Assembly (NCBI GenBank): GCA_944362555.1
Contig: CALVTL010000015.1
Coordinates: 1 to 43,547, forward strand
Source of the DNA: an uncultured Clostridia bacterium
GTDB taxonomy: Bacteria; Bacillota; Clostridia; Christensenellales; Borkfalkiaceae
DNA: 43,547 nucleotides
Direction of reading: 5' to 3'
Within the stretch, counting starts at the first letter, position 1; every line of letters starts with the position of its first letter. The notes beneath the pieces were generated by a model that worked only from the letters and a program-made list of their open reading frames with translations, made no database searches and was not told the origin of the DNA. Positions 32,646 through 40,540 of this stretch are shown one piece after another. The position numbers and the translations under genes are program-made.

Positions 32646-33113
32646 TTACAACTCGTCCGCCGTGATGTCCTCGGGCGCAAGGACGCCCTTTGCGACCATC
32701 AGAAGTTTGTCGTTGTATTCGTCCACCGTCCGGCAGGCGATGGCGACCATATATAATAGAAGGGCGGGCGAGATGAGGCTGTCGCGGAAGGTCGCGGTGA
32801 GGCGGAAGCGCACGGTGCCCGTTTTGTAGTCATAGTCAAAGCTGCCGTCGGCGAGCAGATAATTGATGCAGGACGTGGCGATGGCGCCCTCCACCCGCTT
32901 GTCCCGCCCGAACAAAAAGGGCAGCGTGGAGAACAGCTGCACGACCTCGCGCTCGGCGTCGATCGCCATGACGAACGACATGGGGATGTCCTCCCCCCGA
33001 TAGTCGAACGTGATGACGAGATCGTCCGGGTGCTTTTCATACTTCCAATGCCGCTCGTCGAGCGCCTTGCACAGCGTCTCGAATACGGCTTGCGCCTGTC
33101 TTTGGTTTCCCAT
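32646..33113 (-). CDS. YbjN-like protein, paralog b
   Basis: A 155-residue alpha/beta protein with the YbjN/sensory-transduction pattern: an N-terminal helix (VFETLCKALDERHWKYE), strands ITFDYRGEDIPMSFVMAID, then SFDYDYKTGTVRFRLTATFRD and a final helical region. It is clearly related to the gene just upstream (shared SFDYDY-x-TG-x-x-xFR-x-T-x-x-FRDSLI). Such small domains often bind partner proteins or act as chaperones. GAGGTG precedes the ATG. Confidence 0.65.
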   Translation of the reverse strand: MGNQRQAQAVFETLCKALDERHWKYEKHPDDLVITFDYRGEDIPMSFVMAIDAEREVVQLFSTLPFLFGRDKRVEGAIATSCINYLLADGSFDYDYKTGTVRFRLTATFRDSLISPALLLYMVAIACRTVDEYNDKLLMVAKGVLAPEDITADEL

Positions 33114-33121
33114 GTTTCACC

Positions 33122-33598
33122 TCATGCGATAAAATCCGCGACTTCGTCGCAGTCCATATCGTTCCCGTTCACCCGCAGGAACTTATCGTTATACGCGTCC
33201 ACCGCAAGGCAGGCGAAGTGCACCATGCCGCGCAGCGCGTTCGCGGCGATGAGGCTGTCGCGGAAGCTCACCGTGATGCGGAACAGGATGTCGCCCGTGT
33301 TGTAATCGTAGTCGAAAGAGCCGTCCACGAGCCCGTTGTTCGCCCGCGAGACCGCCACCGCCATCTCCCTTCTGCGCTCCTTTTCTACGCAGAAAGGAAG
33401 ACGGGAGATGAGCGATATGAGCATCCGCTCCGCGTCCACCTCGATGTCGAGGGGGATGGGCAGGTCCTCGCCCTGCACGCCGCTCTCGATGGTGAGCTCC
33501 TTCTCGTCCGCGTCGTACGTCCAGCCGTCCGCATCGAACGCCGCGCACAGCGAACGGAACACCTCTTTTGCCTGTTTATACTGTCTTTCGTCCGACAT
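33122..33598 (-). CDS. YbjN-like protein, paralog a
   Basis: A 158-residue paralog of the next gene, 8 bases apart, probably from a tandem duplication. It shares LCAAFDADGWTYDADEKELTI, the bipartite beta core SFDYDYNTGDILFRITVSFRDSLI and the closing AVDAYNDKFL helix. Identity is low enough for distinct partners. AAGGAG precedes the ATG, 44 bases after the AAA gene. Confidence 0.65.
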   Translation of the reverse strand: MSDERQYKQAKEVFRSLCAAFDADGWTYDADEKELTIESGVQGEDLPIPLDIEVDAERMLISLISRLPFCVEKERRREMAVAVSRANNGLVDGSFDYDYNTGDILFRITVSFRDSLIAANALRGMVHFACLAVDAYNDKFLRVNGNDMDCDEVADFIA

Positions 33599-33641
33599 AA
33601 TTTCTCCTTATCCCGCAGGGGCGCGCCCTGCCGTCTGAACG

Positions 33642-35756
33642 TCAGAATCCCAGCCGCAGTTTTTTGGGCAGCGAGACGGCGAAATCCTTCTCCGCGCTCG
33701 CGTGTTCAAAGTCCTCTTTGGTGAGCGTGACGGTCTGCTTTCCCGCAAGCTGGCAGCGCATGGCTGCCTTCGCCCACGTCCTTTCAAAAATATTGCGCAC
33801 GAAGCGCGCGTTGCTGAACTTCTTCGCCGCAAGGAATTCGTCGGGCAGCGCCATAAAATACGCCGTCGCGGCGGGCAGGAGCTGCTCGTCGCAGGCAAAG
33901 TGCCCGCGCACCATGGAGGCGAAAATTTCGCCGAGCTGCTCGCGCGTGAAGTTGGGGAATTCCAGCGTGTAGGGCATTCTGCTCGCCAGCCCCGCGTTGC
34001 CCTCCATGAGGGTCGCCATCTCGTCGGGATAGCCCGCCATGATGACCACGAAGTCGCTGCGGTGGTTCTCCATTTCGGCGATGAGCGTATCGAGCGCCTC
34101 CCTGCCGTAGTCGCGCGAGCCGTCGTCGCCGCGGTAGAGCGAATACGCCTCGTCGATAAAGAGCACCGAGCCGTAGGCGTCGCGGCAGATGCTCGCCGTC
34201 TTGGGCGCCGTCTCCCCCACATACCTGCCGCACAGATCCCGCCCCGCGCACTCGAAGAAGTTGCCGATGCGCAGAACGCCGCGCTCTTTTAACATTTTGC
34301 CCAGGATGCGCGCCACCGTCGTCTTGCCCGTTCCGGGATTGCCCACGAAGCGCATATGCAGGCAGGGGCGCTCGCCGCCGCTTTGAAGGGCGAGCTCGAT
34401 CTGCGCGACGATCTCGGCGATCTGCCGCTTGACGCTCTCGCTCCCCACGAGACGGGAGAGCATCTCCTCCCCCGTGACGCCCGCGGGCTGCTCGCGTGCG
34501 CACAGCTTTTTGGCGTCCCTTCCGCCAATGACGGTGTCCTGCGTCCCGCGGCGGGCGTTTTGGAGCTCCTTCTGATAGACGAGCTCCTTGACGACCTTTT
34601 TGACGGTGTTGATGCCGTAAAACCTGCCGTCGCTCTTTTCCTCGGTGATGCGCTCCGAAAAGCAGTCCCACGCCGATTTTGTGAGGCTGAAATGATAGCG
34701 CTCCATCTCCGAACGGGCGAAGCGGCGGATCTCCTCCTGTCCGAAGGGCGGAAAGGAGACCGTTCTCACGTTGAGCAGATCGCCGATGGAGTAGCGGATG
34801 CGCGCCAGAACGTCCTTCTCCACAAAGGGCACGCGGAACACGACGATGGCGCTCTCCGAATGCTTTTCGACAGTGCGCAGAAAGTCCTTGAAGGCGAGGC
34901 TGTCCGTACGCCCCATCCGCTCGCTGATGTCGATGCACACCAGCCCGACGCGCCCCCTGCTCCCCGACCAGAGCGCGCGCCTGGCGTCGCGGAAGGCGTC
35001 GTCATCGTCGCCGTGCCCGAGCTTTTCCTCGCGCACGCCGCCCATTTTGCACAGCCCCGTCTCGCCGATGAGCCGCGCGAGCAGGGTAAGATAGGTCGTG
35101 AGCCCGCACCCGTCGCCGATGGAGAAGAGGTAGCACTGCCCCAGAAAGACCTCCTGCGTGCCCGTGCGGACGATCTCGGGCGCAATGTCGGCGATCTCGC
35201 GCGCGAGCGCCTTGAACTCCTTCGCGCCGACGAGCGCCTCGATCTTTGCAAGGGTGGCGGCGGCGGACGCCGCGTCCGCGCTCCCCCCTTCTTCGCCCTC
35301 GTCGTCCTCGTCGTCCTCGAACTCTTCCTCGTCGTCGTCCGGGCCGAAACTCGCCCGGAGCCTTCTGAGGAGCTCCTGCCGGCGCGCTTCCAGCGCTTTG
35401 CGGCGCGCCTCGTTCTCGTCGTCCGTGTCCGCGTCATCCTCGTCTGCGTCGCTCTCGTCCGCCTCTTCTTCGGGAGCCTTCTCGTCCGCATCCTCGTCGG
35501 TCTCCTCCGCGATGGTGAGCGCGGACGACTCCTCCGGATAGAGGGCGTTGAAGGCGTCGCAGATGCGCTGCTTCGCCTCCGCCGCGGACATGGCTGCCCC
35601 GTCGAAGGTGACGGAGAGTTCCGTGAACGTCCCCTCGCCGCACTCGAACCCGAGCGCCGAGAGCTTTGTCCGAAGGGCGGAAACGGGAAGCTCCGCGTCG
35701 TCGCGGTGCGAGAGCACCCACGTTCCGTCAAATTGCAGTTCCAACGTTTTCTTCAT
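33642..35756 (-). CDS. Tandem AAA protein: degenerate domain plus CbbX/SpoVK-like AAA+ ATPase
   Basis: A 704-residue protein. An N-terminal domain (1-80) is followed by a strongly acidic Asp/Glu linker (84-160). A first AAA-like unit (about 175-400) has a P-loop without its Lys (IGDGCGLT, 213-220) and a weak Walker B (VCIDISE), so it is likely inactive. The second (about 435-704) is intact: GNPGTGKT (472-479), VLFIDEAYSL (531-540), an arginine in LASRMPY near 593 and a sensor-2-like NARFVRN, as in CbbX/SpoVK remodellers. It should work as a ring-shaped protein remodeller, cytosolic. The second gene of the operon. Confidence 0.87.
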   Translation of the reverse strand: MKKTLELQFDGTWVLSHRDDAELPVSALRTKLSALGFECGEGTFTELSVTFDGAAMSAAEAKQRICDAFNALYPEESSALTIAEETDEDADEKAPEEEADESDADEDDADTDDENEARRKALEARRQELLRRLRASFGPDDDEEEFEDDEDDEGEEGGSADAASAAATLAKIEALVGAKEFKALAREIADIAPEIVRTGTQEVFLGQCYLFSIGDGCGLTTYLTLLARLIGETGLCKMGGVREEKLGHGDDDDAFRDARRALWSGSRGRVGLVCIDISERMGRTDSLAFKDFLRTVEKHSESAIVVFRVPFVEKDVLARIRYSIGDLLNVRTVSFPPFGQEEIRRFARSEMERYHFSLTKSAWDCFSERITEEKSDGRFYGINTVKKVVKELVYQKELQNARRGTQDTVIGGRDAKKLCAREQPAGVTGEEMLSRLVGSESVKRQIAEIVAQIELALQSGGERPCLHMRFVGNPGTGKTTVARILGKMLKERGVLRIGNFFECAGRDLCGRYVGETAPKTASICRDAYGSVLFIDEAYSLYRGDDGSRDYGREALDTLIAEMENHRSDFVVIMAGYPDEMATLMEGNAGLASRMPYTLEFPNFTREQLGEIFASMVRGHFACDEQLLPAATAYFMALPDEFLAAKKFSNARFVRNIFERTWAKAAMRCQLAGKQTVTLTKEDFEHASAEKDFAVSLPKKLRLGF

Positions 35757-35813
35757 CGTATTTCCCTTGTCTGTTTTTTTGCATACGTTTGTATTATTTC
35801 GGGACGCCGCGCT

Positions 35814-37649
35814 TTACAGCGCGACTTCCAGCCCGTTGTCGATGATATACGAGCACCAGATGCCGTTTTCGACCAACTCCTCGCGCGCGACCTCGCGCAC
35901 GAATTTGCGCACCTCGTCCACGGGGCGATGCTTGTTGCGGATGTCCTTCCAGCGCGCCCACGCCGAGGCGTAGAGCGCCATCATTTTGCGGTTATCGGAT
36001 GCCTTTCTGTCGTACGAGAGCTTGCCCAGATAGCTTGAGAAGAGCAGGGACGCCGCCGTCGCCGTTCCGATGACGATGATGCCCAGGCTGCGCCAGGCAA
36101 GCCCGCCCGCCATGTCCCCCTCCCAGAACCACGTTCCGCCGCTCGCATGGACAAAACAGGTGGCAAGTTCGAGGCAGAACACGACGGCATAGATGGCGAC
36201 GGACAAAATTTTGATGCCCGAGGAGATGGTGCGATAGAGCTTTGCGCGCGCCTTGTTCTTCTCGACGCGGTCGGAATGATAAGCGAGCTGCCCGCGCGGC
36301 TTTTCCTCCTGCTCGCCGATCCATGTCTGCATCACCCTGTCCGACGGGATGAGCAGTTTTTCGGACGGATACAGGATGTCGAAGGTGCGCAGCGCCTTGG
36401 AGACCCATACCATGTCCGACTTCTGCGTCCAGGAATACAGTTCGCAGATGCACTCGTGATACTCCGACTGCCCGTCGCCGCCCACCGTGTCCTCCGACTC
36501 GGCGGCGTTCACACACATGGTGGCATAGAATTGGATGCGCAGCGCCTCGGCGAAGGCGCGGTAGCCGACGTAGCGTTCATGCACCTTTTTACGCTTTCCG
36601 TAGCCCGTCACGGCGAGCAGCGCGCAGAGCGCGGCGGCGCACAGATAGATCATGTAGATCTGCTGGGCGTCGTCGTAGAGCATGAAAAAGAGCGCGACGA
36701 GCGTCCCCAGACAGGCGATGAGCAGCAAAAAGGCGTTGTATTTCTTCTGATTGACGCTGTAAGAGAGCGCGTCCGCCTTGATATAGTGCCGCCGCAGCGC
36801 CCTGCGGTAGCCGTCCAGCTCCTCTACGTTGTCCCAGAGCTTGACGGCGTTCGGATTGACCTCCGGAAGGGAGGCGTTGTATTCGTCCGTTTTTGCGACA
36901 ATATCGCACACATACCCCGTCGGCGCGTCCGACATGAGGTAATCGCCCCAGGGCTCTCCCACCTTTTCGCGCTCCCCTTCCGCGAAAGCATACTTGCTCG
37001 CAAGCCACTTCCTCTTGTCCTGCGCGGGCGCAGCGTTTGCACTTGCCGTGGAGATCCACAACACGGCGCTGTCGTTGATGCAGCCGGGGCGGACGAGATG
37101 CTCGCGCGAGAGATAGTTCTGTTCGAGGGCGTAGCGCACCACTTCCGCCGTGCCGCAGCCGAAATCGGTGTGCGGCTCGCCGCCGTCCCAGAGCGCCAAC
37201 AGAATATGGCAGTTGGACGCCATATAGATGCCGAGCTGGCGGTACTCATAGTCCGCATCCTTGATTTGGACGGCGTTCTGCAGCCACGGCTTGTTCACCT
37301 CCACATCGGGCGCAATGATGACGCGCTCGGCGCCCTCCAGATATTTTGCAAGTTCCTTCCTGGCGTCGGGGTCATCAAAACTCTCCTGATAGCGCTCCGC
37401 GGGGCAGGGCAGCAGCGCGTAAATTTTGATGCCGAGATCGATGGCGACCTCCGCGCACAGCGTGTCCGCGCCCTCCGCAAAGGCGTTGAGCATGACGACG
37501 GGCGTGTTTTTGCACATCGCCCCGATCTCGAGGAGCGCCGCCTTTACCTCCTCTTTCAGGCGCGGGATGTCCTCCGGAAGGAGCTTTCTGTGCCCCGTGA
37601 CGCCCACGATGATGGGGATCTTGTCCTCTTGGGTGAATGTTTCCTGCAT
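35814..37649 (-). CDS. SLOG-domain sensor with SLATT-like membrane region
   Basis: A 611-residue protein, first of the operon. The N-terminal ~200 residues form a SLOG/LOG-type Rossmann domain: VGVTGHRKL (16-23), AFAEGADTLCAEVA (56-69), YALLPCP and the later ALWDGG (152-157), suggesting binding of a nucleotide signal. After a ~100-residue linker come two hydrophobic hairpins (about 305-350 and 480-540), four segments in all. The stretch YVGYRAFAEALRIQFY (360-375) matches the pattern seen in SLATT/DUF4231 pore-forming-type effectors. ATG 37649 has AGGAG at 8 bases; a TTG upstream has none. It lies 57 bases before the AAA gene. Confidence 0.72.
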   Translation of the reverse strand: MQETFTQEDKIPIIVGVTGHRKLLPEDIPRLKEEVKAALLEIGAMCKNTPVVMLNAFAEGADTLCAEVAIDLGIKIYALLPCPAERYQESFDDPDARKELAKYLEGAERVIIAPDVEVNKPWLQNAVQIKDADYEYRQLGIYMASNCHILLALWDGGEPHTDFGCGTAEVVRYALEQNYLSREHLVRPGCINDSAVLWISTASANAAPAQDKRKWLASKYAFAEGEREKVGEPWGDYLMSDAPTGYVCDIVAKTDEYNASLPEVNPNAVKLWDNVEELDGYRRALRRHYIKADALSYSVNQKKYNAFLLLIACLGTLVALFFMLYDDAQQIYMIYLCAAALCALLAVTGYGKRKKVHERYVGYRAFAEALRIQFYATMCVNAAESEDTVGGDGQSEYHECICELYSWTQKSDMVWVSKALRTFDILYPSEKLLIPSDRVMQTWIGEQEEKPRGQLAYHSDRVEKNKARAKLYRTISSGIKILSVAIYAVVFCLELATCFVHASGGTWFWEGDMAGGLAWRSLGIIVIGTATAASLLFSSYLGKLSYDRKASDNRKMMALYASAWARWKDIRNKHRPVDEVRKFVREVAREELVENGIWCSYIIDNGLEVAL

Positions 37650-37691
37650 TCTGCGTCTCCTTCGTGTTCCGTTCAAACAAAAACCGATAAC

Positions 37692-37734
37692 ATTATAACA
37701 CCCTTATTATAACACACCCCCCTGCCGATTGCAA
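37692..37734 (-). promoter_or_regulatory. Promoter of the nine-gene signalling operon
   Basis: Minus-strand TTGCAA (37734-37729), a 17-base spacer, TATAAT (37711-37706). A second TATAAT lies at 37697-37692. The -35 is inside an imperfect hairpin (CCCCC, one mismatch, TGC stem; 37718-37739), a possible operator. Confidence 0.7.
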
Positions 37735-37808
37735 GGGGGTACGTTCAAAAAAAATTACAACTTATTCTTATCGATTTCATACGCCTTCATACGCCCGCCT
37801 CGCGGCGG

Positions 37809-37831
37809 AAAAAGCGCAGCGCTCCCGCGCT
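37809..37831 (-). terminator. Weak terminator after the second tetR
   Basis: AGCGC (37813-37817) pairs with GCGCT (37827-37831) across the stop codon, followed by five T on the minus strand. Only a five-base stem, so termination is uncertain. 37740-37808 holds no gene. Confidence 0.4.
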
Positions 37832-38354
37832 ATTCCTCCTCGGGATAGACCGCGTCCACGACCAAGCGGGCGAGCGCGGAGGCATCCCCGGCGCAATCAT
37901 CCTCCAGCCACTTCATGGAGACGTTATACAGCATCCCCGCATAGAGGTAGGGAAGATAGCGGTTTTTATCCGTCTTCTCGCGCGCGAACATCTCCGCGAA
38001 CCGGCTGTTGAGGTAGTCGAGATACAGCCCGTTGAGGCGCGCCCGTTTGAGCAGTCTGAAGGGCTCTTTGTTCGCCCTGAACATGGCAAAAGTATCTTCC
38101 GCTATGCGGACGTGATCCTCCTTGCAGCGCGGATAGTAGCGCTGTCCCGACGCAAACTCGCGCGTGTGGCGCTCGAAGTAACAGACGATGACGTCCTCCT
38201 TGCTCTTGAAGTAGCGGTAAAAGGTCGCCCTGCCGACGCCCGCCTTAGCGGCGATGTCCTTTACGGTGATCTTTTCGTACTCGTAGGCGTTCATCAGCTT
38301 GAAGAGCGCCGTGATGATATAGTGCTTTGTATACTCCTCGGGCGCATATTCCAT
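37830..38354 (-). CDS. TetR-family transcriptional regulator
   Basis: A 174-residue regulator. The HTH (about 12-55) reads IITALFKLMNAYEYEKITVKDIAAKAGVGRATFYRYFKSKEDV, the AcrR/TetR consensus. The C-terminal ~110 residues are helical and typical of TetR ligand domains; the ligand is unknown. The gene is divergent from the two membrane proteins at 38538 and 39137, whose promoter interlocks with its own, so it likely represses them and itself. Confidence 0.88.
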   Translation of the reverse strand: MEYAPEEYTKHYIITALFKLMNAYEYEKITVKDIAAKAGVGRATFYRYFKSKEDVIVCYFERHTREFASGQRYYPRCKEDHVRIAEDTFAMFRANKEPFRLLKRARLNGLYLDYLNSRFAEMFAREKTDKNRYLPYLYAGMLYNVSMKWLEDDCAGDASALARLVVDAVYPEEE

Positions 38355-38372
38355 GAGACATTCTCCCCCTTT

Positions 38373-38380
38373 TGTATCAT
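38373..38380. promoter_or_regulatory. Candidate TetR half-site
   Basis: TGTATCAT, the exact inverse of ATGATACA at 38452-38459, which covers the interlocked -10 region. The ~79-base centre spacing would need looping; a tentative operator pair. Confidence 0.35.
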
Positions 38381-38427
38381 TTGCGGCGACAGGGTGCGCG
38401 GCTGTGTCTTATCCCCCGTCCGGACGG

Positions 38428-38456
38428 TTGATTTTTGCCGCCCGTTCCTTTATGAT
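38428..38456 (+). promoter_or_regulatory. Promoter of the membrane-protein pair
   Basis: TTGATT (38428-38433), 17 bases, TATGAT (38451-38456). Its -10 overlaps the tetR -10 on the other strand. Confidence 0.75.
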
Positions 38457-38480
38457 ACACTTGTCTCACGAAAAAGTCAA
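38452..38480 (-). promoter_or_regulatory. Promoter of the second tetR
   Basis: Minus-strand TTGACT (38480-38475), 17 bases, TATCAT (38457-38452). Both promoters share the -10 bases, so they cannot be occupied at once. Confidence 0.75.
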
Positions 38481-38537
38481 CCGTATCGCGCGGCGGAAGG
38501 CGCTCGCGGGACAGATCGGAAATCAAGGAGAATGACC

Positions 38538-39074
38538 ATGCAGGAAAAAGATTTTATATCCTATGAGTACAAGACGGTGTCCGTAAAAGCCAGAGATGAG
38601 GCGCGGACGATGGACCTCTACGAAGCCTTCGGCTGGGAAGTGAGCAACGCGGCGACTTCGGTGACGGGCAATGCGACGCTCTCGTTCAGGCGGGACAGAA
38701 AGCAGCGCCACAGGGCGGAACTTACAAAGCTCGAACGGCAGGCGGAACAGACGCTGGAGACGCTCCACGGGCTGGAGCGTGCCAAGACGTTGAGCGCGGG
38801 CGTGTTCGCGTGGATCTTCGGAGTCATCTCCGCGCTCGTTTTGGGCGGCGGGATGAGCCTCGTCATGCTCCGCGAAGGCAGCGCCGCCGCCATGGCGGGC
38901 GGCATCCTGCTCGGCATCCTCGGCATCGCGCTGTGCGCCGTCAACTATTTTTTCTACAAAAAACTCGCCGCCAAAAAGACGAAAACCCTGCTCCCCGTCA
39001 TCGACGAAACGGAGGAGGCGCTTGCCAACCTTCTGGAAAAGGGCAACGACCTGCTGCGCACCGAACTGTTGTGA
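38538..39074 (+). CDS. Two-pass membrane protein of unknown function
   Basis: A 178-residue protein. The N-terminal ~75 residues are polar and charged (KTVSVKARDEARTMDLYEAFGWEV, then a basic helix), followed by two hydrophobic segments (about 90-110 and 118-138) forming a hairpin, and a polar C-terminal helix. Both ends are probably cytosolic. The ATG at 38538 is preferred over 38532, since AAGGAG ends at 38530 and leaves 7 bases. No family recognised. It shares a transcript with the next gene and is probably under TetR control. Confidence 0.75.
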   Translation: MQEKDFISYEYKTVSVKARDEARTMDLYEAFGWEVSNAATSVTGNATLSFRRDRKQRHRAELTKLERQAEQTLETLHGLERAKTLSAGVFAWIFGVISALVLGGGMSLVMLREGSAAAMAGGILLGILGIALCAVNYFFYKKLAAKKTKTLLPVIDETEEALANLLEKGNDLLRTELL

Positions 39075-39136
39075 GCGCGGCAGCAAACGGAACGGGCGCG
39101 AACGGAACACAGCGATAGAACACAGAGGAGAGCGGA

Positions 39137-40003
39137 ATGCACTTTATAAAGCGGATATTGCGGCGCATCGCGCACCCCGGCAGGGTGTTCCTCGCCTGCT
39201 TTTACGTCCTGTTCGCGCTGACGCTCACAGGCTGCATCCTGCTGCTCGTTCTGCTCCCCGCGCAGACGCCCCTGCACTGCGCCGTGTACGCCCTGACGGC
39301 AGTCGGGCTCGGCTACTTCGTCTATACGCTCGTGCTGCTCGCCCCCAAACTCAAGGCGCGTGCCCTGCGTTTGCTGCAGCGGCACCCCTTTTCCGACAAC
39401 GTCCTGAAAAATTACGGCTTCCGCACGATGGTGTTTGCGGCGATAGGATTTGCCGTCAATGTCGCCTACGCCGCGCTGCAAGCCGCCGTCGGGATCGCCG
39501 CGCACAGCGCATGGAACGTTGCGATCGCCCTCTTTTACGCCGTTCTGCTCCTTTTGAAGGGCGCCTTGCTGCTGTGCGCGAACAGGCTGCGCGGCGACCG
39601 CGGCAAGGAAATGCGGGCATACCATGTCTGCGGATGCCTGCTCTGGCTGCTCATCCCCGCGCTTATCGGCATCCTGCTCCTCATCAACAGGACGGACGCG
39701 GCGTTTGAATATGCGGGGTATTTCATCTACGCCGTCGCGGCGTATACCTTTTATAAGATCGTCTCCGCCGTCGTACAGTTCGTGAAGGCAAGGCGGCAGG
39801 ACAGCCTGTTGGTGCAGGCGATGCGCAACGTCAACCTCGTCGGCGCGGCATACTCCGTGCTCGTTCTGCAGGTGTCCATGATGCAGGCGTTCGGCGACGG
39901 ACAGGGGCACACGCTCACCAACGTGCTGGGTGGAGCGGTCGTCCTTCTCATCTTCGCGGTCGGCGCCGCCATGGCGGCGCGCACAAAAAAAGAGGACGCA
40001 TAG
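39137..40003 (+). CDS. Multi-pass membrane protein of unknown function
   Basis: A 288-residue protein with about eight hydrophobic segments: paired helices near 17-40, 46-70, 96-120, 125-148, 162-183, 190-212 and 230-280, with short basic loops. A short basic N-terminus (FIKRILRRIAHPGR) suits a cytosolic start. GAGGAGA precedes the ATG. It follows the two-pass protein by 62 bases and ends at a terminator. No transporter motif or enzyme signature that I recognise. Confidence 0.75.
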   Translation: MHFIKRILRRIAHPGRVFLACFYVLFALTLTGCILLLVLLPAQTPLHCAVYALTAVGLGYFVYTLVLLAPKLKARALRLLQRHPFSDNVLKNYGFRTMVFAAIGFAVNVAYAALQAAVGIAAHSAWNVAIALFYAVLLLLKGALLLCANRLRGDRGKEMRAYHVCGCLLWLLIPALIGILLLINRTDAAFEYAGYFIYAVAAYTFYKIVSAVVQFVKARRQDSLLVQAMRNVNLVGAAYSVLVLQVSMMQAFGDGQGHTLTNVLGGAVVLLIFAVGAAMAARTKKEDA

Positions 40004-40013
40004 CGTCCCCCTC

Positions 40014-40037
40014 GCCGTCCCCCGCGGACGGCTTTTT
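40014..40037 (+). terminator. Terminator of the membrane-protein pair
   Basis: A 7-bp stem (40014-40020 with 40026-40032), loop CCCGC, five T. A second hairpin, GGACGC/GCGTCC, lies just before at the end of the gene. Confidence 0.85.
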
Positions 40038-40061
40038 ATGTAACTGCGGGCACGAGATCAT

Positions 40062-40511
40062 TCACCCGTTCCCGCGTTTCAGGTACAAAATTGGATAAGG
40101 CGCGCCCTGTTCGTCCGTCTCCGAGCGCTTGTATGCCCGAAAGCCCATCCTCTCGTAAAACCCCCTTGCCTGCGCGTTCTGCTCGTTGACCGTCACCTCA
40201 TCCACGGAGAAGGCATCCAAGGCGTATTGCAATAGTTGCCTGCCCATCCCCTCCCCCCTGCGCTCCGCGCAGACGAACAGCATTTCGAGCCTGCGCCCGT
40301 TCACGCCCGCGAAGGCAACGATCTCGCCGCCCGTCTCCGCGACAAGCAGGTGCGGCACTTCCCGCAGTGCCTGCGGCACATACCGCCCGATGCGCCCGAT
40401 CTCTTTTTCAGACAAAAAGAAGTGCGTCGCCCGCACCGCGCTCTCCCACACGCGCAGCAGCGCGGAAAGCGCCTCGCTCGTCCGCTCTTGTAACTCTCTG
40501 CATTCCGCCAT
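40062..40511 (-). CDS. GNAT-family N-acetyltransferase
   Basis: A 149-residue GNAT enzyme transferring acetyl from acetyl-CoA. The CoA-binding motif RRGEGMGRQLL (84-94) and the later NEQNAQARGFYERMGF (109-124) are clear; HFFLSEKEIGRI near the N-terminus resembles the PhnO/YjaB type branch. The acceptor is unknown. The ATG at 40511 has GGGGGA upstream. It follows the Pr6Pr-like gene and overlaps no gene. Confidence 0.88.
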   Translation of the reverse strand: MAECRELQERTSEALSALLRVWESAVRATHFFLSEKEIGRIGRYVPQALREVPHLLVAETGGEIVAFAGVNGRRLEMLFVCAERRGEGMGRQLLQYALDAFSVDEVTVNEQNAQARGFYERMGFRAYKRSETDEQGAPYPILYLKRGNG

Positions 40512-40540
40512 GATGTCCCCCTTCAACAACGCGCGGGGCG

